Assembly (NCBI RefSeq): GCF_006517235.1
Contig: NZ_CP041188.1
Span: forward strand, 3,348,001-3,412,000
Reading direction: 5' to 3'
Length of the DNA: 64,000 bases
Origin: Pseudarthrobacter sp. NIBRBAC000502772
GTDB taxonomy: Bacteria > Actinomycetota > Actinomycetes > Actinomycetales > Micrococcaceae
Positions 26,425-36,999 of this stretch are shown here, piece by piece. Under the pieces are notes generated by a model that was not told the origin of the DNA, did not search any database, and worked only from the letters and a program-made list of their open reading frames with translations. Every line of letters starts with the position of its first letter. The stretch's first letter is position 1. The translations under genes and the position numbers were made by a program.

Positions 26425-26450
26425 ACTTGAAGCTTCAATTTAATTCAAGT
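26425..26450. promoter_or_regulatory. Palindrome upstream of the VOC gene, MarR-like operator candidate
   Basis: TTGAAGCTTCAA (26427-26438) is a perfect 12-base palindrome. The ACTTGAA at 26425-26431 is also repeated inverted as TTCAAGT at 26444-26450. The site is AT-rich against a high-GC background and sits between the VOC gene and the thiC riboswitch. Confidence 0.5.
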
Positions 26451-26524
26451 GGCGGAGCAGACAGACTGCGACCGCTTTCCGGTGATTGCTGTCACCAGTC
26501 CACCCTCGGCCTGTGGTAGCTTCG

Positions 26525-28444
<1,920 letters not shown>

Positions 28445-28448
28445 CGGC

Positions 28449-29183
28449 TCAGGAAGCCTGAACCGAGCGTGACCTGCCGACGTCGGCGATGAAGGACCGG
28501 ATGGCACGGTCACCTTCGGCAGAGTCCTGGGGCCGGTGTCCTCCCGCAGCGATGCGGTGCAGGGCACCGGTTTCCTGCAGATATCCGGCGATTTCCTCGT
28601 AGAGCGGTTCCCACCCACCCGTAAGGACCATGGTGGGGACGCCCGGAACTATGTGCAGCGGGGCCTCCCAGGACGGCGCCTGCAACCGGAGCCGGCGCGC
28701 CGACCGTTTTTCCTCCGGCGTGGTGGGCTCCTGCAGGTCCGCCGCGAACATTCGCCGCACGAACTCACGTTGGAAGTCTTCATCGCTGAGCTGGTGCCGG
28801 ACGTCGAACAGCGGTTGCATCAGGGCGCGGTGCGCGGCCGTGGCCGGCAGTTCGGCGGTCAGGGACAGGCACGCCGGTTCTACCAGCGTGAGGGAATACA
28901 CCAGTTCGGGGCGTTCGACGGCAGCCATCATGGCCGCAATCGCGCCCTCGGCGTGGGCAACAACATGGCCCCCAGCGGCCCCGCGGCCGTCATCGGCAAG
29001 TGAGCGCAGGATGATGGCGGTATCTTCGGAGAACGAGGACTCCACGGGTTCAGCGATGGGGTCAAAACCGTGCCGCCGCAGGAAGAGGGCGTCGTACGTC
29101 AGGGCCATGCCGTGCTGGCGCAGCCACGCCGCGGCACCGAAAGGTCCGGCGCCGTGCACGAACACTACCCGCTGTTTGAACAT
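28449..29183 (-). CDS. Alpha/beta-hydrolase-fold protein with substituted nucleophile
   Basis: A 244-residue protein beginning RVVFVHGAGPFG, the oxyanion-hole HGxG of the fold. The nucleophile elbow, normally GxSxG, reads AHAEG (residues 76-80), so Ala78 replaces the Ser. A C-terminal HRPQD could still supply the His, and VLTGGWEPLYEE the Asp/Glu region. It is therefore either not a Ser hydrolase or has another role such as binding. It ends four bases from the thiC stop, convergent, with no room for a terminator. Confidence 0.8.
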   Translation of the reverse strand: MFKQRVVFVHGAGPFGAAAWLRQHGMALTYDALFLRRHGFDPIAEPVESSFSEDTAIILRSLADDGRGAAGGHVVAHAEGAIAAMMAAVERPELVYSLTLVEPACLSLTAELPATAAHRALMQPLFDVRHQLSDEDFQREFVRRMFAADLQEPTTPEEKRSARRLRLQAPSWEAPLHIVPGVPTMVLTGGWEPLYEEIAGYLQETGALHRIAAGGHRPQDSAEGDRAIRSFIADVGRSRSVQAS

Positions 29184-29286
29184 GACCCAACCCTATTCCA
29201 CGGCACCGACATCCCAATTGGGCAGCAGCCAGTGTTGTTATGAGTGCCCACAACGACGCCTGCTGCTACCCAGTCGGGAGGGGTGG

Positions 29287-30867
29287 TTACTTGCCGAGGA
29301 ACTTGTCGAATCCCTTGGGCAGGTTCAGCTGCGACGGGTCGAAGTCGCCGCCCTGCTGGCCGAACGCTGCCCCCGTGGGGAGCGCCTTCCCCGCCCCGGC
29401 CCGCCGGGCCTCGGCGTCCTTCAGCTCCTGGGCAGCCTTGGCAGGGTTGCCTGAGCGGGCCTTCTTCTTCGGGGCGTTCTTTCCGCCCTTCCGCGCACCG
29501 CCGGGGCCGCCCATGCCAGGCATCCCGGGCATTCCGGGCATGCCGCCGCCCTGGGCCATCTTCTTCATCATCTTCTGGGCCTGGCCGAAACGCTCCAGCA
29601 GGCCGTTGACCTCGGAGACATGCACGCCGGAACCCCGGGCAATGCGTGCCCGGCGGGAGCCGTTGATGATCTTCGGGGCGACGCGTTCGTGCGGCGTCAT
29701 GGAACGCACGATCGCTTCGACACGGTCGATCTCGCGCTCGTCAAAGTTCTCCAGCTGCTCGCGGATGTTCTGCGCACCGGGCATCATCATGAGCATCTTC
29801 TTCATGGAGCCCATGTTGCGGATCTGCTGCATCTGGGAGAGGAAGTCATCCAGGGTGAAGTCTTCCTGGTCGGCGAATTTCTTCGCCATCCGGGCGGCTT
29901 CGTCCTTGTCCCAGTTCTTCTCGGCCTGCTCAATCAGGGTGAGGACGTCACCCATGTCCAGGATGCGGGAGGCCATGCGGTCCGGATGGAACAGCTCAAA
30001 GTCATCCACGCCTTCGCCGGTGGAGGCGAACATAACCGGCTTACCGGTGACCGACGCAACCGAGAGTGCGGCACCGCCGCGGGCGTCGCCGTCGAGCTTG
30101 GACAGCACGATGCCGGTGAAGTTCACACCCTCGTCAAACGCCACAGCCGTGTTCACGGCGTCCTGCCCGATCATGGCGTCGATCACGAACAGCACTTCAT
30201 TGGGGACGATGGCGCGGCGGATCTCGCTCGCCTGCTCCATCATCTCGGCGTCAACACCGAGGCGCCCGGCGGTGTCAACAATCACGACGTCGTGCAGCTT
30301 CTGGCGCGCTTCCTCAACGCCGGCGCGGGCGACGGCGACCGGGTCACCAGCGGGGTGCTCCAGTTCCGAAGTGGCTCCGGGGTGCGGCGCGAAAACGGGC
30401 ACGCCGGCGCGGTTGCCGACAACCTGGAGCTGCGTGACGGCATTGGGCCGCTGGAGATCACATGCCACCAGCAGGGGGCTGTGGCCTTGCGCCTTGAGCC
30501 ATTTGGCGAGCTTGCCCGCCAGGGTGGTCTTACCGGCACCCTGGAGGCCGGCCAGCATGATGATGGTGGGACCGGTCTTGGCAAGGCGGATCCGGCGGGT
30601 CTCGCCACCGAGGATCTCAACGAGTTCCTCATTGACGATCTTGACGATCTGCTGGCTGGGGTTCAGCGCCCCCGATACCTCTGCCCCGAGGGCACGCTCG
30701 CGGACGCGGGCCGTAAACTCACGCACCACGGGAACGGCGACATCGGCATCCAGGAGGGCGCGGCGGATCTCCCGGACTGTGGCATCGACGTCGGCCTCAG
30801 TGAGGCGGCCCTTGCCACGGAGATTCTTGAAGGTTGCTGTCAACCGGTCAGAGAGTGAATTGAACAC
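29287..30867 (-). CDS. ffh: Signal recognition particle GTPase Ffh
   Basis: A 526-residue SRP protein that binds signal sequences of nascent membrane proteins and docks to FtsY. The N domain covers residues 1-85. The G domain follows, with GLQGAGKTT (P loop), DTAGR, SKLDGDARGG. The M domain starts around residue 300 and is rich in Met (MGSMKKMLMMMPGA). The tail carries GMPGMPGMPGM repeats, then a basic AKKG-type segment. The start is GTG 30867. The long open frame on the opposite strand is a shadow. The gene partner ftsY lies 5 kb away. Confidence 0.97.
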   Translation of the reverse strand: MFNSLSDRLTATFKNLRGKGRLTEADVDATVREIRRALLDADVAVPVVREFTARVRERALGAEVSGALNPSQQIVKIVNEELVEILGGETRRIRLAKTGPTIIMLAGLQGAGKTTLAGKLAKWLKAQGHSPLLVACDLQRPNAVTQLQVVGNRAGVPVFAPHPGATSELEHPAGDPVAVARAGVEEARQKLHDVVIVDTAGRLGVDAEMMEQASEIRRAIVPNEVLFVIDAMIGQDAVNTAVAFDEGVNFTGIVLSKLDGDARGGAALSVASVTGKPVMFASTGEGVDDFELFHPDRMASRILDMGDVLTLIEQAEKNWDKDEAARMAKKFADQEDFTLDDFLSQMQQIRNMGSMKKMLMMMPGAQNIREQLENFDEREIDRVEAIVRSMTPHERVAPKIINGSRRARIARGSGVHVSEVNGLLERFGQAQKMMKKMAQGGGMPGMPGMPGMGGPGGARKGGKNAPKKKARSGNPAKAAQELKDAEARRAGAGKALPTGAAFGQQGGDFDPSQLNLPKGFDKFLGK

Positions 30868-30955
30868 GCGCCGCGCACTTCTTTCAGTGGATTTACAGGG
30901 GGGACTCGACTATCTAGGGTACCAAGTCGGGCTTGCCGGATGGCATGCTGGCAGG

Positions 30956-32359
30956 GTGACCAGCCCAACAAGTGTAAAAACCCTGCTCATTCTGGGTGCC
31001 TCAGGCGATCTGACGGGACGCCTCCTGCTCCCGGGACTGGCCCGGCTGGTGGCGAGCGGCCGCGCCGATGGCCTAACCCTGGTGGGCGCCGGCTCCGATG
31101 CCTGGACGCCGGAACAGTGGCGGACCCGGGTCCACGAAGCCTTCGCCCCCGCCGTGGCGGCCGCCGACGCGGCTGGCAAGAAGGCACTCACCGCCTTGGC
31201 GGAAGCTACCCCTTACCACCAGCTGGATGTTACGGCGGACGGAGCCCTGGCGGCATTGTTGGCAGGGCTGGAAGGCCCCACCGCGATCTATTTTGCGTTG
31301 CCTCCCCATGTCAGCCAGCTGGCCTGCGAGTCCCTGCACCGCGACCAGGTTCCGGCCGGAACACGGCTGGTGATGGAGAAGCCGTTCGGCGCAAGTGTTG
31401 CCTCGGCCCGTTCCCTCAATCACACACTCGCCGAGCTGGTGCCGGAGGACCACATTCACCGGGTGGACCACTTCCTGGGCAAGGCGACGGTGCTCAACAT
31501 CCTGGGCCTGCGCTTTGCAAACAATTTCCTGGAACCCGTCTGGAACCGCGAGCATGTGGAGAAGGTCGAGATCATCTTCGACGAGGACCTGGCACTGGAG
31601 GGAAGGGCGCGGTATTACGACAACGCCGGTGCCCTGCGCGACATGATCCAGAGCCACCTGCTGCAGATCATGGCCCTGATGGCCATTGAGCCTCCGGCCA
31701 CCATCGGGGAGCGGGACCTCCGGGACGCCATCGCCACCGTGCTGCGCGCCAGCAGCATCAGCGCGCCGTACGCGAACTCCACCCGCCGGGCCATCTATAC
31801 GGCGGGTTCGATTGCCGGCCGGGACGTCCCGGACTATGCGCAGGAGGAAGGGGTGGACGCAGCCCGCGGGACAGAGACCCTGGCGGAAGTCCGGGTGGAG
31901 ATCGACAACTGGCGCTGGAAGGGGGTGCCGTTCATCCTTCGGTCGGGCAAGGCCCTCGGGGTGAAACGCAAGGAAGCCGTGGTCACGTTCCGCCCTGTCC
32001 CGCATCTGCCGGCAGGATTCACCGGCGTGGACTCCCCCAACCAGCTGCGGATCGGGTTCGGGCCGGATACCCTGGCGTTCGACGTCGACGTCAACGGCCC
32101 CGGCAGCATCTTCAGCCTGAGCCGTACAACGCTGAATGCGGAGCTCAGCGCTTCTGAGCTGCTGCCCTATGGCGAAGTGCTGGAGGGCGTCCTGACCGGC
32201 GATCCGCTGCTCTCGGTGCGCGGCGACACCGCGGAGGACTGCTGGCGGATTCTGGAGCCGGTGCTGAAGGCCTGGCAGCGGGGCACGGTGCCGCTGGAAA
32301 AGTACGACGCCGGTTCGGCCGGTCCCGCCGGATGGCCAACTTCCGCGGCGGCTGGCTAA
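30956..32359 (+). CDS. Glucose-6-phosphate dehydrogenase paralogue
   Basis: A 467-residue enzyme of the Zwf family that would oxidise glucose-6-phosphate to the lactone with NADP or NAD. The N-terminal coenzyme motif is LILGASGDLTGRLLLP; EKPFG and the active-site RVDHFLGK (D171, H172) are present. It is about 40 residues shorter than typical Zwf (near 510), and the motif has Lys-Ala where Lys-Glu is usual. It stands outside any pentose-phosphate cluster, so it is likely a second copy. GTG 30956 has CATGCT exactly six bases upstream, indicating leaderless transcription; the upstream frame is the shadow of ffh. Confidence 0.88.
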   Translation: MTSPTSVKTLLILGASGDLTGRLLLPGLARLVASGRADGLTLVGAGSDAWTPEQWRTRVHEAFAPAVAAADAAGKKALTALAEATPYHQLDVTADGALAALLAGLEGPTAIYFALPPHVSQLACESLHRDQVPAGTRLVMEKPFGASVASARSLNHTLAELVPEDHIHRVDHFLGKATVLNILGLRFANNFLEPVWNREHVEKVEIIFDEDLALEGRARYYDNAGALRDMIQSHLLQIMALMAIEPPATIGERDLRDAIATVLRASSISAPYANSTRRAIYTAGSIAGRDVPDYAQEEGVDAARGTETLAEVRVEIDNWRWKGVPFILRSGKALGVKRKEAVVTFRPVPHLPAGFTGVDSPNQLRIGFGPDTLAFDVDVNGPGSIFSLSRTTLNAELSASELLPYGEVLEGVLTGDPLLSVRGDTAEDCWRILEPVLKAWQRGTVPLEKYDAGSAGPAGWPTSAAAG

Positions 32360-32402
32360 GTGCTCGCTGGCTAAGCGGCGGCTGAGTAGGCCAGAACAAA
32401 CG

Positions 32403-32443
32403 GAGCGGGCAGGGAGCCTTTTGAGGTTCCCTGCCCGCTCTTT
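32403..32443 (+). terminator. Terminator between zwf-like gene and glnB
   Basis: GAGCGGGCAGGGAGCC (32403-32418) pairs with GGTTCCCTGCCCGCTC (32425-32440) through one G-U pair, with a TTTTGA loop and TTTC after it. The two flanking genes are convergent and may share it. Confidence 0.85.
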
Positions 32444-32488
32444 CGTGTGGAACAGTCTGCTTTGCCGATCAATCAGCTTCCGGAACTG

Positions 32489-32827
32489 CTAGATGGCGGC
32501 GACGCCGCGTTCTCCCGTGCGGACCCGGACTGCTTCGAAGACGTCCACGGTCCAGACCTTGCCATCGCCCGCGCGGCCCGTGTTGGAGCTGGCGATGATG
32601 ACGTCCAGGATGTCATCTGCCTGCTCGTCCGTGGCGAGGACTTCAACCCGGATCTTGGGCAGAAGGTCCACGTTGTATTCAGCTCCGCGGTAAACCTCTG
32701 TGTAGCCTCGCTGGCGGCCGTAGCCGCTGGCCGCACTGACCGTCAGCCCCTGGACGCCGTAGGACTCCAGGCCTTCCCGGATGGCTTCGAGCTTCTCCGG
32801 GCGGACGATAGCTGTGATCAGTTTCAT
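32489..32827 (-). CDS. glnB: Nitrogen regulatory protein PII
   Basis: A 112-residue trimeric signal protein that reports 2-oxoglutarate and ATP/ADP state and blocks AmtB. The T-loop is GYGRQRGYTEVYRGAEY, with Tyr51 in the modified position (adenylylated by GlnD in actinobacteria). The C-terminal signature TGRAGDGKVWTVDV is intact. Its ATG overlaps the amtB stop by four bases, so it is translationally coupled to the transporter it controls. No glnD is seen nearby. Confidence 0.97.
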   Translation of the reverse strand: MKLITAIVRPEKLEAIREGLESYGVQGLTVSAASGYGRQRGYTEVYRGAEYNVDLLPKIRVEVLATDEQADDILDVIIASSNTGRAGDGKVWTVDVFEAVRVRTGERGVAAI

Positions 32828-34173
32828 GCTTCCACGCTTTCCTTGCCCGCTGCCGGTTCGGTCTTCTTGGCGCCGGTTGCTCCGCCGTCAGTGGCCGTTC
32901 CCTTGCCCTTGATCAGTTCGTGGAGCGGCTGGAAGCTCCCGCCGTGGCCGCCCACTCCGAACTCGTACGCCGTCTCGGCGTGCAGGCTGAGGTCAACACC
33001 AACGACTTCCTGCTCCTGCGAGACGCGGAAGCCCATGGTCTTGTGGATGGCGAAGGCGATGATTGCGGTGAGGATTGCCGAGTAAGCGATGGCGATGCCT
33101 GCTGCTGCGAGCTGGGCCCAAAGCTGGGTCGCGCCGCCGCCGTAGAAGAGGCCGCCGCCCACACCGTCGGTGGGGAGGGCGATGAAGCCCAGTGCAACCG
33201 TTCCAATGATGCCGGAGACCAGGTGAACGCCCACAACATCCAGGGAGTCATCGAAGCCCCAGCGGAACTTGAGGCCGACGGCCAGGGCCGAGGCGACACC
33301 GGCGATGACGCCGAGACCGAGTGCGCCCACCGGGCTGACGTTGGCACAGGCCGGGGTGATGGCAACCAGGCCGGCAACCACGCCGGAGGCAGCACCAAGG
33401 GAGGTGGGGTGGCCGTCGCGGATGCGTTCGGTGACGAGCCAGCCGAGCATCGCCGCGGCCGGGGCTGCGAGGGTGTTGACCCAGATCAGGCCGCCCTGCT
33501 CAGCAGTGGTGGCCGCGCCGCCGTTGAAGCCGAACCAGCCGAACCACAGGATGGCTGCACCGAGCATCACGAACGGGATGTTGTGCGGGCGGTGGTTGGG
33601 GTCCTTGCCGAAGCCGCGGCGGTTGCCGATGATCAGGACCAGGACGAGGGCTGCCACACCGGCGTTGATGTGGACCACGGTGCCGCCGGCGAAGTCGATG
33701 GCCGGGCCGAGTGCCTGGCCAATGGCGCCTTCAGGGCCGAAGAGGCCGCCGCCCCAGACCATGTAGGCCAGGGGGCAGTAGACGAGCGTGACCCAGACGG
33801 GGACGAAGAGGGCCCAGGCGCCGAACTTGGCGCGGTCAGCGATCGCGCCGCTGATGAGTGCCACCGTGATGATGGCGAAGGTGGCGGCGTAGCCGACCTT
33901 GATGAGCCCGTCCGGGCTGGTGATGCCTTCAAGGCCGAAGGTGGCGAACGGGTTCCCGACAATCTGCATGTAGCCCTCGCCGGAGCTCATCGAAGCGCCC
34001 CAGAGCACCCAGACCACGCCGACCATGCCGATGGAGATGAAGCTCATCATCATCATGTTCAGTGCAGCTTTGGCGCGCGTCATGCCGCCGTAGAAAAATG
34101 CCAGACCTGGTGTCATGAACAGCACGAGTGCTGCTGCCACCATGAGCCATACGTGACCTGCGGTAAGTTCCAT
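32824..34173 (-). CDS. amtB: Ammonium transporter AmtB
   Basis: A 449-residue channel with 11 membrane segments. It begins with WLMVAAALVLFMTPGLAFFYGGMTR and contains FAGGTVVHINAGVAALV with the pore His, and GVHLVSGIIGTVALG with the second pore His. It moves ammonium/ammonia across the membrane. The C-terminal cytoplasmic tail is long (about 50 residues, Gly/Lys/Ala-rich) and would contact PII. The upstream region holds phased GTTAC/GTTTC half-sites resembling GlnR boxes. GGAGGACG lies before its ATG. Confidence 0.97.
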   Translation of the reverse strand: MELTAGHVWLMVAAALVLFMTPGLAFFYGGMTRAKAALNMMMMSFISIGMVGVVWVLWGASMSSGEGYMQIVGNPFATFGLEGITSPDGLIKVGYAATFAIITVALISGAIADRAKFGAWALFVPVWVTLVYCPLAYMVWGGGLFGPEGAIGQALGPAIDFAGGTVVHINAGVAALVLVLIIGNRRGFGKDPNHRPHNIPFVMLGAAILWFGWFGFNGGAATTAEQGGLIWVNTLAAPAAAMLGWLVTERIRDGHPTSLGAASGVVAGLVAITPACANVSPVGALGLGVIAGVASALAVGLKFRWGFDDSLDVVGVHLVSGIIGTVALGFIALPTDGVGGGLFYGGGATQLWAQLAAAGIAIAYSAILTAIIAFAIHKTMGFRVSQEQEVVGVDLSLHAETAYEFGVGGHGGSFQPLHELIKGKGTATDGGATGAKKTEPAAGKESVEA

Positions 34174-34282
34174 GGTGCACGTCCTCCCTATGATCGATGC
34201 TGCGGAATGCTCCGCCTTACTAACGCCTTTTGCGTCCTGTATCGAGTGTGTCGCTGTCGTGTTTCGCCCGCGGAGGATTTAC

Positions 34283-34351
34283 ATTGCCGGATTGTTACAA
34301 CAACCTCCCGAAAGTAAATGGTGCATATCTGGCTTGTTACGGTTATGTTTC
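34283..34351. promoter_or_regulatory. Candidate GlnR boxes upstream of amtB-glnB
   Basis: GTTAC (34336-34340) and GTTTC (34347-34351) are separated by six bases, an 11-base period, with a weaker ATATC at 34325-34329. A second pair, ATTGC (34283-34287) and GTTAC (34294-34298), has the same spacing. Actinobacterial GlnR sites are built of GTnAC and GAAAC units spaced by six bases. The match is visual, not computed. Confidence 0.5.
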
Positions 34352-34400
34352 ACCACTGCCGCCGGCCACCGGCTGCCTACCTTGCAAGGATCCCCGCCCC

Positions 34401-35642
34401 ATGACGGCAACATCACGCGTGAGCCGCGCCACAACACGGATCTTGTCCGTTATCCGCCCGCAGCGGCCCACGCTTCCGCGCGACATCAAGGTGATGCTCG
34501 CTGCGGCGTTCCTGATTGCACTCGGTTTTGGCCTTGTGGCACCGGTCTTGCCCCAGTTCGCCACCACTTTCGACGTCGGGGCAACGGCCGCCGCCGTGAT
34601 CGTGAGCATCTTCGCCTTTATGCGGCTGGTGTTCGCGCCGGCCGGCGGGGCCTTGATCGGCCGATGGGGTGAGCGGCCGGTCTATGTGGCGGGGCTGCTG
34701 ATTGTGGCGGTATCAACGGCGGCGTGCGCCTTTGCCCAGGACTATTGGCAGCTCCTGGTCTTCCGGGGGCTCGGCGGCGTGGGCTCGGTGATGTTCACGG
34801 TGGCTTCCATGGCCCTTGTGGTGCGGCTGGCGCCGCCGGAAAGCCGGGGAAGGGTATCCGGGGCTTACGCGTCCGCGTTCCTGATCGGCAGCGTCCTGGG
34901 CCCCGTGGTGGGCGGGCTGCTCGCCGGATTCGGCTTGCGGGTGCCGTTCCTTTGCTACGCCGCCGCGCTGGTCCTTGCTGCCGCGGTGGTGCAGACCCAG
35001 CTCAGCCATGCGCCGTCCGCGGACCGGTCCACAGTGGGCCGCGCCCCGGACATGCGCTTCGCCGAGGCCTGGGGAACTGGTGTGTACCGCTCGGCGCTGC
35101 TGTCCAGCTTCGCCAACGGCTGGGCCACATTCGGTGTGCGGATGGCCACCGTCCCGCTGTTTGCCGTTGCTGCGCTGGGTGCCGGTCCCGAGGCCGCCGG
35201 CCTTGCGCTGGCCGTTTTCGCCGCGGGCAATGCCGCCGCACTGACGTTCTCCGGCCGGCTGGCGGACAGCCTGGGCAGGCGGCCCTTGATGGTCGTGGGG
35301 CTCCTGGTCGCCGGGCTCGCCACGGCCGCCATCGGCTTCACGTCCCACCTGGGCTGGTTCCTCGCCGCATCGGTTGTGGCCGGGGTGGGGTCCGGCCTGC
35401 TGGGACCTGCCCAGCAGGCCGCCGTCGCGGATGTCATTGGCAATGAGCGGTCCGGCGGGCGGGTCCTGGCGGCCTACCAGATGACCTCGGACGTCGGGGC
35501 CATTGCCGGACCGGTCCTGGTGGGCGTCCTGGCGGACCGGCTGGGCTACGGCTGGGCATTCGGCGTCACCGGCGGTGTGCTGGTGCTCGCGGCGGCCTGC
35601 TGGTCCGTGACCCGCGAGCCGCTGAAACGCATCGAGGGGTGA
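34401..35642 (+). CDS. MFS transporter, drug-efflux-like (DHA1 type)
   Basis: A 413-residue protein with 12 hydrophobic segments. It shows the MFS motif A region GRWGERPVYVAG after TM2, the antiporter-type GPVVGGLLAGFGLRVPF (motif C-like) in TM5, and a second-half GRLADSLGRRPLMVVG. This suggests export by proton antiport; the substrate is unknown. ATG 34401 has AAGGA ten bases upstream. It is divergent from amtB, but nothing ties it to nitrogen. Its stop lies within the first arm of a bidirectional hairpin. Confidence 0.87.
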   Translation: MTATSRVSRATTRILSVIRPQRPTLPRDIKVMLAAAFLIALGFGLVAPVLPQFATTFDVGATAAAVIVSIFAFMRLVFAPAGGALIGRWGERPVYVAGLLIVAVSTAACAFAQDYWQLLVFRGLGGVGSVMFTVASMALVVRLAPPESRGRVSGAYASAFLIGSVLGPVVGGLLAGFGLRVPFLCYAAALVLAAAVVQTQLSHAPSADRSTVGRAPDMRFAEAWGTGVYRSALLSSFANGWATFGVRMATVPLFAVAALGAGPEAAGLALAVFAAGNAAALTFSGRLADSLGRRPLMVVGLLVAGLATAAIGFTSHLGWFLAASVVAGVGSGLLGPAQQAAVADVIGNERSGGRVLAAYQMTSDVGAIAGPVLVGVLADRLGYGWAFGVTGGVLVLAAACWSVTREPLKRIEG

Positions 35643-35697
35643 GGTCCCGCTGCTAAAGCCTGTGCTTAGCGGCTTAGCGGCGGGAACTCACCCCTCG
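35633..35697. terminator. Bidirectional terminator between MFS gene and ftsY
   Basis: CGAGGGGTGAG (35633-35643) pairs with CTCACCCCTCG (35687-35697), and inner segments around GTCCCGC and GCGGGAAC and GCTAA/TTAGC extend the structure. The left arm contains the MFS stop codon. It separates convergent genes. Confidence 0.75.
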
Positions 35698-35726
35698 TTG
35701 GTGTCGACCCGGTGTAGACCCGGTCC

Positions 35727-36944
35727 CTAGTTCAGCAGGGCGTCGACAAAGCCCTCAACTTCGAACGGAGCCAGGTCATCGGCGCCTTCGCCAAGACCGA
35801 TCAGCTTGACCGGCACGCCGAGTGATTTCTGGATGGCCACCACGATGCCACCCTTGGCGGTCCCGTCCAGCTTGGTCAGGACGATGCCGGTGATGTTCAC
35901 TACCTCGGAGAAAACGCGGGCCTGGTTCAGGCCGTTCTGGCCGGTGGTGGCGTCCAGCACCAGCAGAACCTCATCCACCTCGGCCAGCTTCTCGATGACT
36001 CGCTTGACCTTGCCGAGTTCGTCCATGAGGCCGGTCTTGTTCTGCAGGCGGCCCGCCGTGTCAATCATGACAACGTCGACTTCCTGCTCAATGCCGGCCT
36101 TGACCGCCTCATAGGCGACGGACGCCGGGTCCGCGCCGTCGACGTCGGACTTCACGGTGGGAACACCCACACGCTGGCCCCACGTGGCCAACTGCTCCGC
36201 GGCTGCCGCGCGGAACGTGTCCGCCGCGCCCAGCAGGACGTCCTTGTCCTCGGCAACGAGCACGCGGGCGAGCTTGCCCACGGTGGTGGTCTTGCCCACG
36301 CCATTGACGCCTACCACCAGCACGACGGCCGGCTTGTCCGCGTGCCGGTCGGTGCGCAGGGCGCGGTCCATGGTGGGATCCACGAGCTTGATCAGTTCCT
36401 CGCGGAGCAGTGCCTTGACCTGCTCAGGGGTCCTGGTGCCGAGCACTTTCACGCGCTCCCGCAGGGCGTCGACCAGCTGCATGGTGGGTTCAGTGCCGAG
36501 GTCGGCCAGCAGGAGGGTCTCCTCCACTTCATCCCAAACGTGTTCATCGATCTTGTCGCTGGACAGCAACGCGAGCAGGCTCTTGCCGAGGATGTTGTTC
36601 GACCGGACCAGGCGCTCCCGCAGGCGGGCCAGGCGGCCGGCGACGGGAAGGGGCGTCTCAACCTGGATGGTTTCCAGGCCCGCCACGTCATCAGGTACAT
36701 CGGTGACTTCGAGGTCTTCGAGGTCTTCGAGGCCGACGCCGGCGGGAGCGTTGCGCTCGGCCGGAACCACCGGCGCGTCCTCGAGCAGTGTCCCCCCGCC
36801 TTGCGGGGTGGCGGGATCATTGGCGTCGCGCGTCCCGGGGTACTGGGTGATGTTCTTCCGCGTCTTCAACAGGACCGGGATCAGCCCGCCAATAACCGCC
36901 AGGGCAGCAACAATGGACAGAATAATGGGGAGGATGTCATTCAC
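35727..36944 (-). CDS. ftsY: SRP receptor FtsY
   Basis: A 405-residue GTPase that receives Ffh-ribosome complexes at the membrane. Unlike E. coli FtsY it starts with a membrane segment (ILPIILSIVAALAVIGGLIPVLL), then an acidic A domain (residues 35-100), the N domain, and a G domain with GVNGVGKTTT, DTAGRLQNK and TKLDGTAKGG. The start is GTG 36944; the ribosome site is weak and partly overlaps it. It is the last gene of the yceD-rpmF-rnc-mutM-smc-ftsY set. Confidence 0.96.
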   Translation of the reverse strand: MNDILPIILSIVAALAVIGGLIPVLLKTRKNITQYPGTRDANDPATPQGGGTLLEDAPVVPAERNAPAGVGLEDLEDLEVTDVPDDVAGLETIQVETPLPVAGRLARLRERLVRSNNILGKSLLALLSSDKIDEHVWDEVEETLLLADLGTEPTMQLVDALRERVKVLGTRTPEQVKALLREELIKLVDPTMDRALRTDRHADKPAVVLVVGVNGVGKTTTVGKLARVLVAEDKDVLLGAADTFRAAAAEQLATWGQRVGVPTVKSDVDGADPASVAYEAVKAGIEQEVDVVMIDTAGRLQNKTGLMDELGKVKRVIEKLAEVDEVLLVLDATTGQNGLNQARVFSEVVNITGIVLTKLDGTAKGGIVVAIQKSLGVPVKLIGLGEGADDLAPFEVEGFVDALLN

Positions 36945-36999
36945 TCCCCTAGCTTCTCACAAACGTGGCAGGCGTCCGGGTCTGCCACCTGCGCGGACT

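Noticed and set aside
29520..29570. Short tandem repeat in ffh (GMPGMPGMPGM)
   Set aside because: It is a coding repeat of the Met/Gly/Pro-rich M-domain tail common in actinobacterial Ffh, not a separate element.
29240..30955. N-terminal 572 codons of a 1039-codon plus-strand frame, apparently fused to the zwf-like gene
   Set aside because: This part is antisense to ffh and has low-complexity Ser/Arg sequence. The real gene starts at GTG 30956 with its own -10.
36714..36735. Tandem DNA repeat in ftsY (GAGGTCTTC units)
   Set aside because: It encodes LEDLEDLE in the acidic A domain and is in frame, so it is ordinary coding low complexity.
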